This document shows positions 12,001 through 22,489 of a DNA stretch of 64,000 nt, piece after piece. This DNA is from Undaria pinnatifida (Eukaryota; Sar; Phaeophyceae; Laminariales; Alariaceae), in assembly GCA_012845835.1 (NCBI GenBank), contig JABAKD010000021.1:13394978-13458977 (forward strand), given 5' to 3'. Position numbers and translations under genes: made by a program. Below the pieces are notes generated by a model. That model worked only from the letters and a program-made list of their open reading frames with translations, had not been told where the DNA came from and did no database searches. The stretch's first letter is position 1, and each line of letters begins with the position of its first letter.

Positions 12001-14362
12001 GCGTGAAAACCAATCACTAGGCAGTACTCCTATCTACCTGTGCCAAGGCCTATAGTGTGACGTGAATCCCGTGCCGGCTGAAGTCGTAACAAATTATCAA
12101 AACGGTCTACCAGTACAAAATGCACCCAAACGTGAAAAGGCAAGGACAGTCGTCCTCGATGTAGCAGCAGCAGCACTCTCTCTGAAGCACGCACCATCAA
12201 CATACAACGTCTGCTCGCGGCCGTGAGAAATGTCACGGGTCAAGTCGACCTGACCCGCATAAAACCCGTACACCCGCGGGTCACCAGGATTGTAGCGAGT
12301 CCGGTTGATTCAGTATGATTTCTAATCTTGCGGGTCGGGTCGGGTGTGGACGTGTTCAAAATCTCGCCGGTCGCATCGGGTCAGGTTAAGAGGTCTCGAC
12401 CTTTTCACGGGTCGGGTCGGGTCGGGTCGGGTTTAAACGTCTCGAAATTTTCACAGGAGGAGTCTTGTCAGACGGGGTAGGTCAGGTCAGACCTGACCCG
12501 ACCCGACTCGCGAGATACGTCTCGACCGGCGAAAAGCGTAACTTCTTTAACGCATGGTCAATGCAAACACGACGTGTCACATGCCTGCTGTTTTTTTGTC
12601 GCTTCCTACGAACGATATTCCTGTAAACGGCAGATTGGGAATGTTTCAACTACTTGTACCGGAATATTTGAGTTCTCTTACGTTGCCCTCAATTATTTCA
12701 ATGTTCACTCGTGAGGCTTCTGTGTATCGCCTGGGCATCGTTGGAGGAAACAATGCGCTCAAGGAACGCACCGCCGAATGAGCCAGTCGCGATGCTCTTG
12801 GTGCTACATCCCTGACGGGGAACGGGTGAAATGTGTCTTGAGCGGCGTCATGTGGCCAGACGTCAGTAGCACCAACGCTCGACTCTCTCTTTTGACATCG
12901 TACCTAATGCGGTGCCAAGCCCACCCCGGCAAAGACAAAACTGTTACCAGTAGCAACACCAAGTTGATTTCACGGGACGTTCGGAAAGCATCAAAAATGC
13001 ACCTGGTATGACGACATATTCTACGAGAAGGGCAGTGCACGCAATATATGAGGCCCTTGACTTGTGCACATCCGTACCCCAGCTATTACCAGATACGGAG
13101 AATGTATGGCATTGCAACCCAACGACAACGCTTTTCACAAATCAAACATCTCTACAACGCATATGGTGTTTAAAACACAATGAGATTTCCCCCTGGTTCC
13201 CCCCCGTCTCAGAAAGTCCGGCATATCATGAATACGTTGGCCCGGACAATGATACTCTCATCATAGCACATGTCACTCTTGTGTCTTAAAGGAGACGTAT
13301 CTGTGTCCACAAAGCGTGCGGGTGAACCTCCTGCGTGCAGACCAACTGTTTTTCAGTTGCGCTCAATATGTGATTTTAATTGTACATCGTTTGCGTCTTC
13401 CGTCCTGATGTCCCGTCCACAATTGACACTATGCAGCGTGTGACCCAGGGACCAGCTTGTGCGGTGACCCACATATGCAAGGCCTCCGTGGGCAGCAGAT
13501 TGATTGGTCCGGTATCGACAACAGCTGGTACTGCATGATTTCCGATGACACCGACAGCATCAACGTCAACGTCCGGCTCAACGCTCCTCTACCAGAGGAG
13601 TTTCCGGACCGCCAGCTCATTACAGGCGTTAGCGTCATGTCACAGGGTCACTCTCTGGTTATCGAAGTGATGAACCCGTACGATATCAACACCGAAGGCT
13701 GCCCCCCCGGCATGTCCCCCTGCCTTTCCAACGGCGGACTCCGTGCCATGGTCGACGGTGAGGAGGTAGACGATCTGCTTCGGTTCTCCAGAGACGAGTA
13801 CGTTACCGACGGCATTGCTGTGTCGGCGTCTAACCTACCGGTCGAGTGTCGGCAGTTCGGAGGAGACAAGATATGGGCTCGCATGTACAGCGAGATGCTT
13901 CAGGGCCAGCGCGAATTGGCCGTGAAGGAAAGCTTTGAAGACTGGATCCTACGTTTCGACCACGTGGCCGCCCCCGAATGGTGCGCGCAGTACGTCGAGC
14001 AGAACCACCTCGCCGATGTGCAGTCCATCTATTCTGTATTCAAGATCGTGACTTCTTCTGTCACCGTACGCCTCAACGTCGGCACCAACTTCCAAGGCAA
14101 TGGGGAACGTGACTGGGATGGTCGTGTCCTCCCCGACTTGGAGTTCTGGCAGATGGACGTAGGTCTAGACGGTCTGTCTCTGGAGAGCGAATCGCTCACC
14201 GGCATTCTGGGTGAGACGGCCCGCCCGGTGCTGGACAAGGAAGGACGCAAGATTATGCAAGGGTATGAGGCGATACGTGGAACTGTCGAGGACTACCGCG
14301 TGTCAAGCGCCCTCAGCACCGACTTTGCCCTTGCAACCAAGAAACAGGACAGGTCCACCTAA
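1..14362 (+). CDS. LRR / Cys-rich / vWD-like gene, 3' part (spliced)
   Basis: Gene-level entry joining the exons listed separately. Short exons, each flanked by AG and GT(G/A)AG, encode one LRR apiece and keep phase 2 throughout (one leading base, two trailing bases). They are followed by an LRR-terminal exon, a Cys-containing exon, an EGF-like exon and a long last exon with a vWD-like domain and a TAA stop. Introns are about 0.4-6.6 kb and hold transposons. The LRRs should form a binding solenoid and the vWD-like part suggests an extracellular or cell-wall protein, but no signal peptide is visible because the 5' end lies outside the window. One exon junction (11078 to 11345) does not keep phase, so an exon is missing or misplaced there. 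LRR exons may also be missed in the 2392-9018 gap. Whether the gene is expressed or decaying is not decidable from sequence alone. Confidence 0.7.
1464..1538 (+). CDS. LRR exon, divergent type
   Basis: A 75 bp exon lies between the acceptor CTGGCAG and the donor GTGAGTA. It reads ISTIDIDAFQPLASSMTL in phase 2. The IS.ID.DAF..L pattern resembles extracellular LRRs in which LP is replaced, so it differs from the LTSLP.GIF repeats downstream. The phase joins in frame to the exons on both sides. Confidence 0.55.
2321..2392 (+). CDS. LRR exon (72 bp)
   Basis: Exactly 72 bp between acceptor CTTCCTCAG and donor GTGAGTGC, phase 2. It encodes 24 residues including GLFANMGFIQTM, which matches the GIF..M..L.TL part of the other repeats. 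The first half (DLDTGVLEAVEV) has lost the usual N.L..LP consensus, so this repeat is degenerate. Confidence 0.6.
3809..4076. mobile_element. 268 bp MITE with about 23 bp TIRs and 4 bp target duplication
   Basis: The left end GACCCAGGCTACGGTAGGG and the inverted right end GACCAAGGCTACGGTAGGG differ at one position over 19 bases, and similarity continues for a few more. Both sides are flanked by CAAT (3805-3808 and 4077-4080). Inside each end is a second inverted motif, ACTCGCGCGAGT on the left and ACTCGTGCGAGT on the right. It has no coding capacity. It lies in the long LRR-gene intron. The superfamily is not clear from a 4 bp duplication. Confidence 0.7.
4720..4990. repeat. Degenerate GTCGGGA / TCCCGAC inverted motif region
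   Basis: The left half is rich in GGTCGGGTCGGGA words and the right half in CCCGACC and TCCCGACTT, so the region is loosely self-complementary. This resembles the subterminal repeats of hAT-like elements elsewhere in the window, but I cannot find terminal CAG/CTG ends or a target duplication. A 180-codon frame crosses it and is not considered coding. Confidence 0.35.
5254..5928 (+). mobile_element. CACTCC-family element, copy a, both ends present
   Basis: Starts CACTCCAGCTAGCTGTGA and ends with the inverted CTCACAGCCGGAGTG. The inverted match extends over about 40 bases (GATTTCGTCGAAACTCATC type). TA flanks both ends. Inside are, in order, the GATCGCGCGTATTAC segment, GGTCGGCGACTCCCCTTGCA, the box ACTATAAAACC, TTGATCAAAAGCGAGCGGGG, and a G-rich module. 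No protein is recognisable. The AT-rich sequence outside the TA is itself conserved between copies, so the TA may not be the true target duplication. Confidence 0.65.
5959..6219 (+). mobile_element. CACTCC-family short element, copy b
   Basis: A 261 bp derivative with CACTCCAGCT at the left and AGCTGGAGTG at the right. It lies 30 bases after copy a, separated by an AT-rich spacer. Its inside (GATCGCGCGTGTAAACC, GGGGCTTGCTATACG, then ATAATGACGTGATATCAA at about 6163) matches a subfamily also seen at 56040-56395 (-). Noncoding. Confidence 0.6.
6248..6290 (+). repeat. CACTCC-family fragment, copy c
   Basis: Only the terminal CACTCCAGCTGTGAGATCGG and GATTTCGTCGAAACTC are preserved before similarity stops. 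It follows copy b after an AT-rich spacer, extending the a-b-c row of elements. Confidence 0.6.
6291..9017. other. Intron sequence without recognised features
   Basis: I see no LRR exon, transposon end or RNA gene here. The 6400-6860 part is rich in TCCCGAC and GACCG words and may be old repeat material. Open frames are short and lack motifs. Confidence 0.4.
9018..9089 (+). CDS. LRR exon (72 bp)
   Basis: A 72 bp exon after GCGTTAG and before GTGAGTATC, phase 2. It encodes YLGSNKLTSLPSGIFADM followed by GAMTTL, a textbook 24-residue LRR (L..N.L..LP.GIF..M..L.TL). Together with the exon at 10024 it is the clearest repeat of the gene. Confidence 0.8.
10024..10104 (+). CDS. LRR exon (81 bp)
   Basis: An 81 bp exon after GACAG and before GTGAGTGCC, phase 2. 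It encodes YLNDNSLTTLPEGIFDGLG followed by TDLGLMTL. It is three residues longer than the 24-residue unit because of an insertion after GIFDGL, and the reading frame is kept. Confidence 0.8.
10474..10515 (+). CDS. Short LRR-terminal exon
   Basis: A 42 bp exon after CTTCAG and before GTAAGTG, phase 2. It encodes DLSGNPGLQCIPA. The N.L.C pattern is typical of the end of an LRR array, where the last half-repeat carries a conserved Cys. It joins in frame to the preceding LRR exon (TT|G) and to the next exon (GC|C). Confidence 0.7.
11004..11078 (+). CDS. Possible Cys-containing exon after the LRR array
   Basis: A 75 bp open segment after CCGCAG and before GTGAGAA. In phase 2 it reads ITSTGVTDCMSLPTEADGDV. 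Its leading phase agrees with the LRR-terminal exon. Its trailing phase (2) does not match the next recognised exon (phase 1), so either another exon lies between them or this donor is wrong. Confidence 0.4.
11345..11410 (+). CDS. EGF-like exon
   Basis: A 66 bp segment after GTACGCCAG and before GTAAGGG. It reads CEDGPTCEAGAEGYTCS, with the C.x5.C.x8.C spacing of half an EGF-like module. It is phase 1 at both ends, which matches the phase-1 start of the vWD-like exon, so the two splice in frame across an intron of about 2.0 kb that holds a GGGTC-rich repeat. Confidence 0.55.
11590..12520. repeat. GGGTCGGGTC-rich repeat inside an intron
   Basis: Many degenerate copies of GGGTCGGGT and its complement GACCCGACC cluster over about 930 bp, with the denser runs at the outer parts (11595-11800 and 12330-12510). 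It lies in the intron between the EGF-like and vWD-like exons. The layout resembles subterminal repeats of a nonautonomous hAT-type element, but terminal inverted repeats and a target duplication are not found. Confidence 0.45.
13437..14362 (+). CDS. vWD-like terminal exon
   Basis: The longest well-supported host coding segment. After the acceptor CTATGCAG it opens in phase 1 and runs about 308 codons to a TAA. It begins CDPGTSLCGDPHMQGLRG, and GDPHM..G..G..DW.G is the start signature of von Willebrand factor type D and plant root-cap-like domains. The C-terminal part carries GILGETARP, then DYRVSSALSTDF, which in this family closes the domain. Five or so Cys in the first half could form disulfides, in line with an extracellular location. 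GC and codon use are higher and more regular than in the surrounding introns, which supports real coding sequence. The stop is taken as the gene end because no further exon is recognisable. The family name is secure at the motif level; the biological role is inference. Confidence 0.8.
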
Positions 14363-17300
14363 CCTCGCTGTCATCGTGGATCTGTGTCCGAACACACCTA
14401 CTCCATGCGGCGCTGAATGCAATGTCTGCGGCACTCTGCTGTTTGTCGTTCGACGTGTTTCAGGTATACACGTTGTGCCGAATGACGTGGGGGTGTGGTT
14501 GCGGTAATGAAATATATGCGGAGAAACGTGTGTAGTCAGGACCACTCGAGAGCTGAAAGGAAGAAGGTCGAGTTTGTCCTGACATTATACGTCAGATGGC
14601 CGAGAAACCCCACCCGTTCCGGCATCACGCCGTAGAATGACTGGCGTCTGGGATTTTCACCATGCACGCTATCGCCCACGTCACCGACAATACACGACGC
14701 GTGCTAAAAACAAGATGATGTTTTTGGCGTTTCTCGGTCTGGATGGCGGGACCCATTCGCTGAAAAAGTTCATCTTTTTTTCCAATCTGATTCATTTTTT
14801 ATCTCTCGGCAACTTGTAACAGGATTGTTGATCGGGTTGTACTTTCTGTTCCTCCTAAATATTTTAAGGATATGGCATATATCTGTTTTGAGTGTTATTG
14901 GTTCCCACGGCAACACCGTCTCTTATGAGGACTCGTTGATATTGCCGTTTAGGCGACAATGTAGGACAACGCACGGTATAACGCTAGCACGAGAAATTCG
15001 CGGATAAGGCATACGTCCAGTCGTGATGAGAAGAACGCTCCACTCTCAACGATAGGGTATTCTAGTTTATGTTCGCCCAAAAAACTCTCAAGCATCAGGT
15101 AGTGGCCGCACTCTCGACGCCCCAAAATGACAGGAGCATAAGGCATAGGCTTACACAGCTGACGATTTTAGGAGAGATCTTGCGTCAATGAGTGATAAAG
15201 CCCACGTTGCTATTTTTCTACGTATTCCTGGGTCCTCACCGGGCCCACGCTGTTGTGTAGTGCAGGATAAAGTGCAGCGAAATAAGGATACAGATGTACA
15301 CTATAAGCACAGTAGTTTAACTCTGTATAATATGGAGTTTGTATCGTTATTTGGCGTTTTGGGTGTGCGGTGCATGTTGCTTCACTCCCTCCCGGGTCCA
15401 AACGTGCGTTGTCACAGCTTCCTCGATGAGTCACACCTTTTGCTCAACGTGTCGCTGACATCGACAAAGGCTCTCTGTGGCGTTCATTGTGTAATATGTT
15501 TTCGGAAAGATTAATTCAAAAAGGGGCAATCGACGTGTGAAAACGAGCATTTCTGATGGAAGAAGGGGAAACCGGCCTTTGTTGAGTCGCTAGTCGTTAC
15601 GAGCGTGAGTGGATGACGATGCGGGGTCATGTCATATGTCGTCGAAACATGCAATTGGTTTCAGAAGGCGAAGACTAATATTCATCGGTACACATTTTGG
15701 ATATCAATGCTGTCTTCACAAGCAGCGCATATTGGTGGGCACAGCTGTTCTCAGTGATGTGTCATGCTCACGCGTGAAATTTTGTTTGTTTACAAGATGG
15801 GCTGGGTGTAAAACACAAATATAATATACTGGCTCTTATCTTGTTTTCCGCGATTCTGGTCCACACTAACGTAGTCCAAACGAACCATTTGAAACGACCG
15901 TATCCTCTGTAGCCGCTCTATACTAAACCACCAGCCATTGGGCCTCTTGGACATCATTTCTTGATAAATGGGACCTATCACATGGACTGTAAGAATCAAA
16001 TTATTGTGCGACGTCCGAAATTTGGACGTTGGGCATTGTCTCGAACATGCCACGTGACAATGGCCCGAAACAAATGCCTCTGGTGCATTGAACACATGCG
16101 CGGGATAGAAGAAGACTGTTTGCGAATAAACATCTGTTGGAGGAAACACGCGCCCAACGAGCGGGTTTTTGAAGATAGACCCTGTGAGCGTCAACCAGAG
16201 ACCGCTTGCATGCCGAAGCAGGCATATAATTAGTCGAACCTGAGTCGAGGAGTAAATGGCCTTTCAACACTTCTACGTATCACCTTCTACGTGTGGCGGG
16301 CACGAGTTGCTGCCCCTAAAGAACACCGAGCTTCACTCTGTTCTCGGGTTGCCCTCCGACCGGAGAAACACTACGTCCTACACACTGTATGATGCAACGC
16401 TGCCGTATCAATGATCTCGACACTGCCGATATCTACCATACCCGGAAACGTCGGAGGAGCACTGTTACATTATTCATGCGTCTGTAACATAGATACAGCC
16501 GGTGCGAGATTTTCGTTCTCGTTGTACCTGGTGCCTTCAGCGATGGCGCTTAGAAGGTATCACCTCGGTCACGTTTCCCGTTACAGGTAGTATGTTCAAA
16601 GCCCTCCACACTAGAGATGTGATTAGTGGCGTGAACTCGAGTACACCACGCACGATGACTCGTCTTCAGCACTGACCTGTGAATGTCCTGTGTGTGCCGT
16701 AGCGCATTTCTGCTGGAGCACTGAAAGGTAACAAACAGCCAACCGTGATACGTTGGTGTGGCACGGGTAAATGAATGACAATAGCCGTTCGTGCAGTGGT
16801 TTTGGCCATGCTCTCTATGTCGTCGACCAGAAGCTTCGTATCCGCGACCTCATTCGCGCGTCATATTTAGCCTGGCTGACTTTAGTGGTCACACAAGATG
16901 TTGAGGCGTGCTACGAGAGAGGTAGCACGTTCCTTGTAAATTATATGGTTTCTGAAAAACTAGAACTCTTGACCAATCGTCGGCAATAGCTCATTTGATG
17001 TGCGTGATTCGCTTTGGGTACCTAGGCCATGGAATGCTTCATGCGGTATTAGCTTTGTTTTGCTCCAAATCAGTTTTTGGGAGAGAACGCAATCTCCAAA
17101 AGTTGAGGAGGCCTCAGAAACAAGGTGGTGCACCCCCATCCATGCACGCACTCTTCGTGACGAGTTGCCCCATCCATATTCGTGGTGCCGCAATCGTCTT
17201 CATTTTCGCGCATTGGTCCTGGTGCATTGATTCCGTCCTCTATTCCATACGTATTCCGAAACAGTTTCTATGGTAAGCATTGCAAAATATCTCGTGCGCT

Positions 17301-19149
17301 TTCGTTTCCAGCCCCAACTTGTGCCTATTTCATCATATATTTTTTCGTGATGACCTACGTTGTGTCTAGTGGAAAGCCTTTGTTTGAATTACTACAACAT
17401 GACAGGATGTTGCATTGATCGCAATGTCATCGAATATCAGGGTGTTTCGTTCAGGTTTGTGCCACAACAATGCAGTAGGACATACGTGAACCACTTGTAA
17501 TCAACGTCAGAGATAGCACCAGCAAATAAATGAGTCCCGTGGAGAAGTTTTCTACATCGCCCATCGCTCTAAACTCAGTCAATATGCGGCGCAATTGGTA
17601 AGGTAGTATCTCGCCAATATTGTTTTTGTCAAGCACACGACATCTGACCGACGCGATATTTACCGCGGATGCTCACGCTCGGTTCGGCGCACACAACTTC
17701 ATGCTTGTTTCGCCACGCCACAGTAGGTAGAAGCTCTCGGTCAACCGCGTCGGTTTGTCTTCGAAGCGGCCGTTCCCTTTCGCCAACCGCGTTCTGTGAG
17801 TATGAGTGTCATGTTCTTCTAGTAAAAGTGCTGTCGGTGCCTTCTCCACGTATGGCATCACCTAACCGGTACCGCCCTGGTACATGAGAGGACATTGAAT
17901 ATCTGCCTAACCACGACGTCTGTTGGGTTCGTCATACGTGGTCGTCCATGTCATTCGATCCAACCATCCTGTTCGGTAAATGGACGGCGGAGGAAATGCA
18001 ACACCATGCCACACGAGCGACCGTCTTCGCATACATGGTCGGTCGAGAAGAGCTTGCTGGCGCCGGCGGTGAGCTGGCCTATGGCAAGGGTCTTTTTCTA
18101 GGTCGCTCGAAATGTCTCAAAGAGATTTGGAAAGCCTGTGCCAGGATGGTTTATCGGTAGACGGGTAATAAACCGAAAGCTAAATGTGTACGATTGGAAG
18201 TGGTGCGCTGAATGCGAGAGTACGGGCAGACGCGGGAAGGGTGATCCATCGAGACAAGACATGGCCCAACAAGGTTTTGGTGAGGGCGATGTGGCGGATG
18301 GAGTTAATAAACCATCCCAGGTAGCTATCCCAGTCTTCAAGCCGTTGGCTGGGGTCCTGATGCGTAAGGTGGATACCACTTTGTGCGTGTCAAAAATATT
18401 GATCAGATTGAGGGGGTCGGTATAATAACCGGCGTGTCCTAATCCAGACATCACAGACGTTTCAGCATTTCCACTATCGCGAACGCTCTTCGTCAATGGT
18501 ATACCGCGACTTGAACTTCTTTAAAGCCCCACTGACGAAGCCAAGAGGGGCCCGAAGGGTCAAGCCCCGCCCCGAGATCCCCATTTGGTCCTTGTGTCAC
18601 CATGGCTACGTTAGAAAGACGAACTCTTCCATGAGCTTCTTCGCGCACGCTCACGCGGTTCCACACTCGGTGTTCCACCTGCCCGCTGTGATAGCAGCTC
18701 TGTTGGCCACGCGTTTTGTGCGCCGGCTGCAATTTGATAGAAACGAATCCCTGAGGATCCGCAGCGGAGCGTCTATGAGGGGAAGCTTTTACCAGCTTTG
18801 TACCCAATAAAGTACCCAACATTTTTCACTGTTTCGAGGTTTTTTGGCTGCTTTGTGTGCGTTGTTTACTTGTCAAATCGGGGGAGAGTGGAGGCACAAC
18901 CTAACCCTAACCCCAAGGCAGGGGAAGGCTCCGACCTGCGATTTGATGAAACAGAGAAACAATGTGCTGACCAAAAATCCAAGTCGAAATATTATTGGTA
19001 CTTTTTGTGGTATGATTTGTAGGGTGAGAGAATTGCAAAGGACACTGGTTTTCTTGGCCAACCCCGGCAGATGCGTGTTCATCTTAAAATCGCTGCGGTG
19101 CGCCGCCGGTTTCGGGACGGCGGAGAGATTGAGTTCACACATCCTCGTT
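14363..19149. other. Stretch with no recognised gene
   Basis: Downstream of the vWD-like gene stop. Only short open frames are present and none carries a motif I recognise. Opposed frames of 70-132 codons at 17948-18496 have no supporting signature. No transposon ends or RNA genes are apparent. Confidence 0.4.
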
Positions 19150-19185
19150 GGGTCGTGGCGCACGCCCGATGCAGAGCACAGGTAG

Positions 19186-19960
19186 TTACACCAGGTTAAC
19201 TATGTGGTGTAGAAAACACTTTTCTCCCCGACGTGTACATGCCATGTCGTTGGAGACGCTGAGGAACCATCCGCTGACGTTGCAACAATTGATTTTGTGT
19301 TTAGCAAACATCACGAGGTCGTCCACGTATCCAACACAGATGTCCAGATTGGGGAACGCACGAACGTAGTCCATCACGCCCACCTAGTGGTCAGGGGCGT
19401 TAGGTCAGTCTTGCGGCATCCCGGTGGGCCTCCATACGCCTCCCGAAGCGATGATCGTGAACATATCATGGGAATAGCCACTGAAGCGGGATTTGCCACA
19501 AACCTTTGTAAATGTCGAGAGACATGTGAAAGGGTATCCGTCAAGGACAGCGTCTTGTTCTTGTAGAAGCGGGACGTGGAGCAGTTCAAGCTCTATGTAC
19601 GCGTTAACAGCGCGGCAATCGATGACCAGGCGGCATGCCTGCGAGGAGTCCCCCCCGAACTCCCCTGCGATGGACGTAGGCTGTGGGTCTTTTTGCAATT
19701 TCTTCCAATCGCCCTGTTTATAAAGTTCGTGCATGTTGCCAGAACGACTCCAAGCTACCGGACGAGTTACCTGGACTTCGCCTTGCCGGACGACGGTTTG
19801 ACAACTGCCATAGCCGGGCTTGCAAATTGTTCCGATTCATCGAGCCCCCCGATGAATGGTATCCCTTCGGCAATATCCCAACCCCGCATCAATATCTCAC
19901 CCGCCCTTAAAACATCTGGTTCCCCCCTGAAATATCTGATCCCCCCTTGAAATATCATAT
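19186..19960 (-). pseudogene. Ty3/gypsy reverse transcriptase remnant
   Basis: Read on the minus strand, fragments follow the order of a gypsy RT: FASPAMAVVKP, RLVIDCRAVNAYIE, HDMFTIIASGGVWRPTGMPQ, then the catalytic motif YVDDLVMFAK. Stops separate the GMPQ part from the YVDD part although both keep the same frame, and the start of the domain overlaps a GATATATC/C-rich repeat. The sequence downstream on the minus strand (RRGEKCFLHHIVNL) fits the RT thumb. RNase H and integrase are not detectable, so this is a truncated, dead copy, unrelated in detail to the gypsy-like element at 58414. Sequence at 20061-20783 (-) may be further upstream parts, but I cannot assign it. Confidence 0.7.
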
Positions 19961-20060
19961 CTCAGGGGTAGGGACCAGATATTTTAGGGGGGGATCAGAT
20001 ACTGAAGCAGAGTTCGGATAGTGTCCAAGGAATATCATAAACCGGGGGGGCTAATACATA
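19826..20060 (+). repeat. GATATATC/C-rich repeat, copy 1
   Basis: A run of ATCTGATCCCCCC, GAAATATC and GGGGGGATCAGATA words. The left part (TCATCGAGCCCCCCGATGAA, then CTTCGGCAATA) matches the complement of 22940-22985, defining a two-copy dispersed repeat. Confidence 0.45.
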
Positions 20061-22489
20061 TTAACTTTTGTGCATCTCTATCATAGCACGCGTCCAACTT
20101 ACGTAATCCTGTCTGGCTGACATTTCATGTCCATCGTGGTGACCACGCCGATCCCTGTGGATGCGACCACGAGTGCTTCGGCCCCGCTGAGAAACAACGT
20201 CTAGTGCCAGCTGGGTGTCTGGCCAGAAGAGTCCTTGGTCCCGGATGAGCGTCATAAAAGCACTTGTGTCCTCGAAATTTGATATATCTATTGCGAATAA
20301 TACTCGACAACTCTCCGGAAACGCGACTGGCTGCGACGCTCGTAGCGAAATGCGGCATAGGTATTAGCTGCATATCGTCTCCTTTCGCTAAACATGTTGC
20401 CGTCAACATTTGAACGATTTCAATTTCTCGTCGTATCCAATACTTCACACATAGCTCTCTAAAAGTTGAAGACATGCTGGTGGACTTCATTGGGGCCTGC
20501 TGCCGCGGGTACCGCACGGGCTGCTTGTTGTAACCGTGGAGTGGTGGCGACTGTACTGAGGGTAGCAGTTGGCTGGCACAAGTGTTGTAGAGAGACCAAC
20601 AGTTCTTGACCGGCGATCGACCGAACGCGATGATGAGAAACCTTTGCCATTAGACAAACATCTGCCAACACCGCCAACGGCATGCAGAATCGTACTGTGC
20701 CCGCTTCGTCGCCCGCTTTGGTGCTGTACACCGGGATATTTTTGTACGAATTCGCCGCGCAGTGATGGGGCCGGACTGGTCAACGGTGGGAGAAGGGCTT
20801 TGATATTGCCCCGTTACATAGCCCTCATTAAATCGCAACCAGATGCTTTCCAACGTCCAATATTTCGAAAGGTGGTTGATACCCTCGAGCAGCAGGCTGC
20901 TGCTGGTGCTTTCGTCTACGAATACGGTTGAAATTTGGAAGGTTATGTTCTGTAGGGTACTAGCAAACCGTACTCGGGGTATTCAACCCAGGTATTGCCG
21001 TCCAAGTTCTATACGACATTCATACCCGTACCAGAAAATTATGAAAGTTCCGTACCCCAGTTCCAAAACCTACCCAGGGTGCGCGTGTATCACATACGTG
21101 ACGTGTGTGGAGTCTCTACGCCTGTGCCACAAAACCAGAACTACTGCGAATTCTGTAACATTTCCGTACAGTACTAGGAATTGCTGCAACCTATGTAAGA
21201 TCCCCATACCCTTACGCGTAACTTCTTTGACTTGTGTAAGACTGTGGCACAATACCAGGGGTACGAGTATACCTTTGATACAAAATCCGGGGAGTCCACA
21301 AGAATGGATTCTGGTTGAACCCCAAAGAGTGTATCATGCACTCAATTATGATGCCATATCTTGTCAGTGAGACAATTAGAACACCGAACATCAGCAGTAC
21401 GTATCATACCTCAAAGAATATGTAACAGTATCTCCTACCTGGTACTACGGTATAGATAGGTCCTGCTCACGTTTCGTTTGTTTCTAAAGGCAATTATCGC
21501 CTGCCCGTAATGCCAAGTTACGACCTTTCCCTTACACCGGCACGAGAACAGAGGTGTGTTTTGCAAGCATGGCACCGCACGACAAAAAATTCACCATAAA
21601 ATCGACAGCGGCTCCGTCCGATCGAATTCCCGAACGCGCTCCGACCTCGTCACGTTCTCTGACCAATGTGCTACCGACCCTGGCCTGGTCCCCTTCGTGT
21701 TTCCGAGGAACCGGACCTCTATCCTATCTTCTTGCACCTATTTTAAACAGTTCACGAGGTTCTAGCCATCGTAAAACGCTACGTCGGCCTGTGGTAAACC
21801 GGGGGTTGCACCGCGCCCCCAGTCCCGAGAAACCACCTCGCCCGAACGGTCACTGAAAACCAATTGGAATTGCTTATACTTAGACACAGTCATAACACCC
21901 GACCCCCTCGTCCTCGTAGGGAGATTATGTATTCCCCTCAAAGCAACATATCCCACGACATTGGACGGCGTACCCTACGAGACGTGCCAGTGGTAGCGTG
22001 TGCCCGGCTGACTCCTTGCAGCTCGCGTTTTGACGAACGGCGAATGCGTTGGAATCTCAAGCCCGACAGCTACCACATCAAGGAATGGAGCAGCAGCTAG
22101 TTTACGTGAACCTGTCCCGGCCTGGTAGCCTTTCGATGCACTATACCAGCCGGCGAAATCGACTAGGGCAAGCTCATCGATTCCCACATCCGCTTCGAAC
22201 TTAGGGTACTGGTCCCTTTCCGCTAGCCTGCAAAGTATTGTCCACGATACGAAACCTCACACGCAAGTGCGCTCAGGCAATCGCGCAACGGAGTCTCGGA
22301 GGTTCTGGGGGTCAATATCCCGGAACAAAGCGCGTCCCACGCTGGCTCCAGCACCTTTTCCTGCCAATAAACCTATATTAACGCTGCCTATGTGCCGGTC
22401 TTTCTTTCATACCCATGGCCTCGTGTCCATATGAGATTAAGTGTTAGTCGATATGTCTCGATGCATATATATTATATGGACGACTGAAC
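20061..22489. other. Decayed repeat sequence without recognised genes
   Basis: 20930-21870 contains many GTACC / GGTAC words and may be an old nonautonomous element. 20061-20930 on the minus strand may belong to the neighbouring gypsy remnant. Nothing can be named with confidence. Confidence 0.35.

Noticed and set aside
17948-18496. Opposed frames of 70-132 codons
   Set aside because: Either could be decayed coding sequence, but neither shows a domain, splice pattern or neighbour that supports it.
18900-18915. CCTAACCCTAACCCC as an interstitial telomere repeat
   Set aside because: Only about two units, easily explained by chance.
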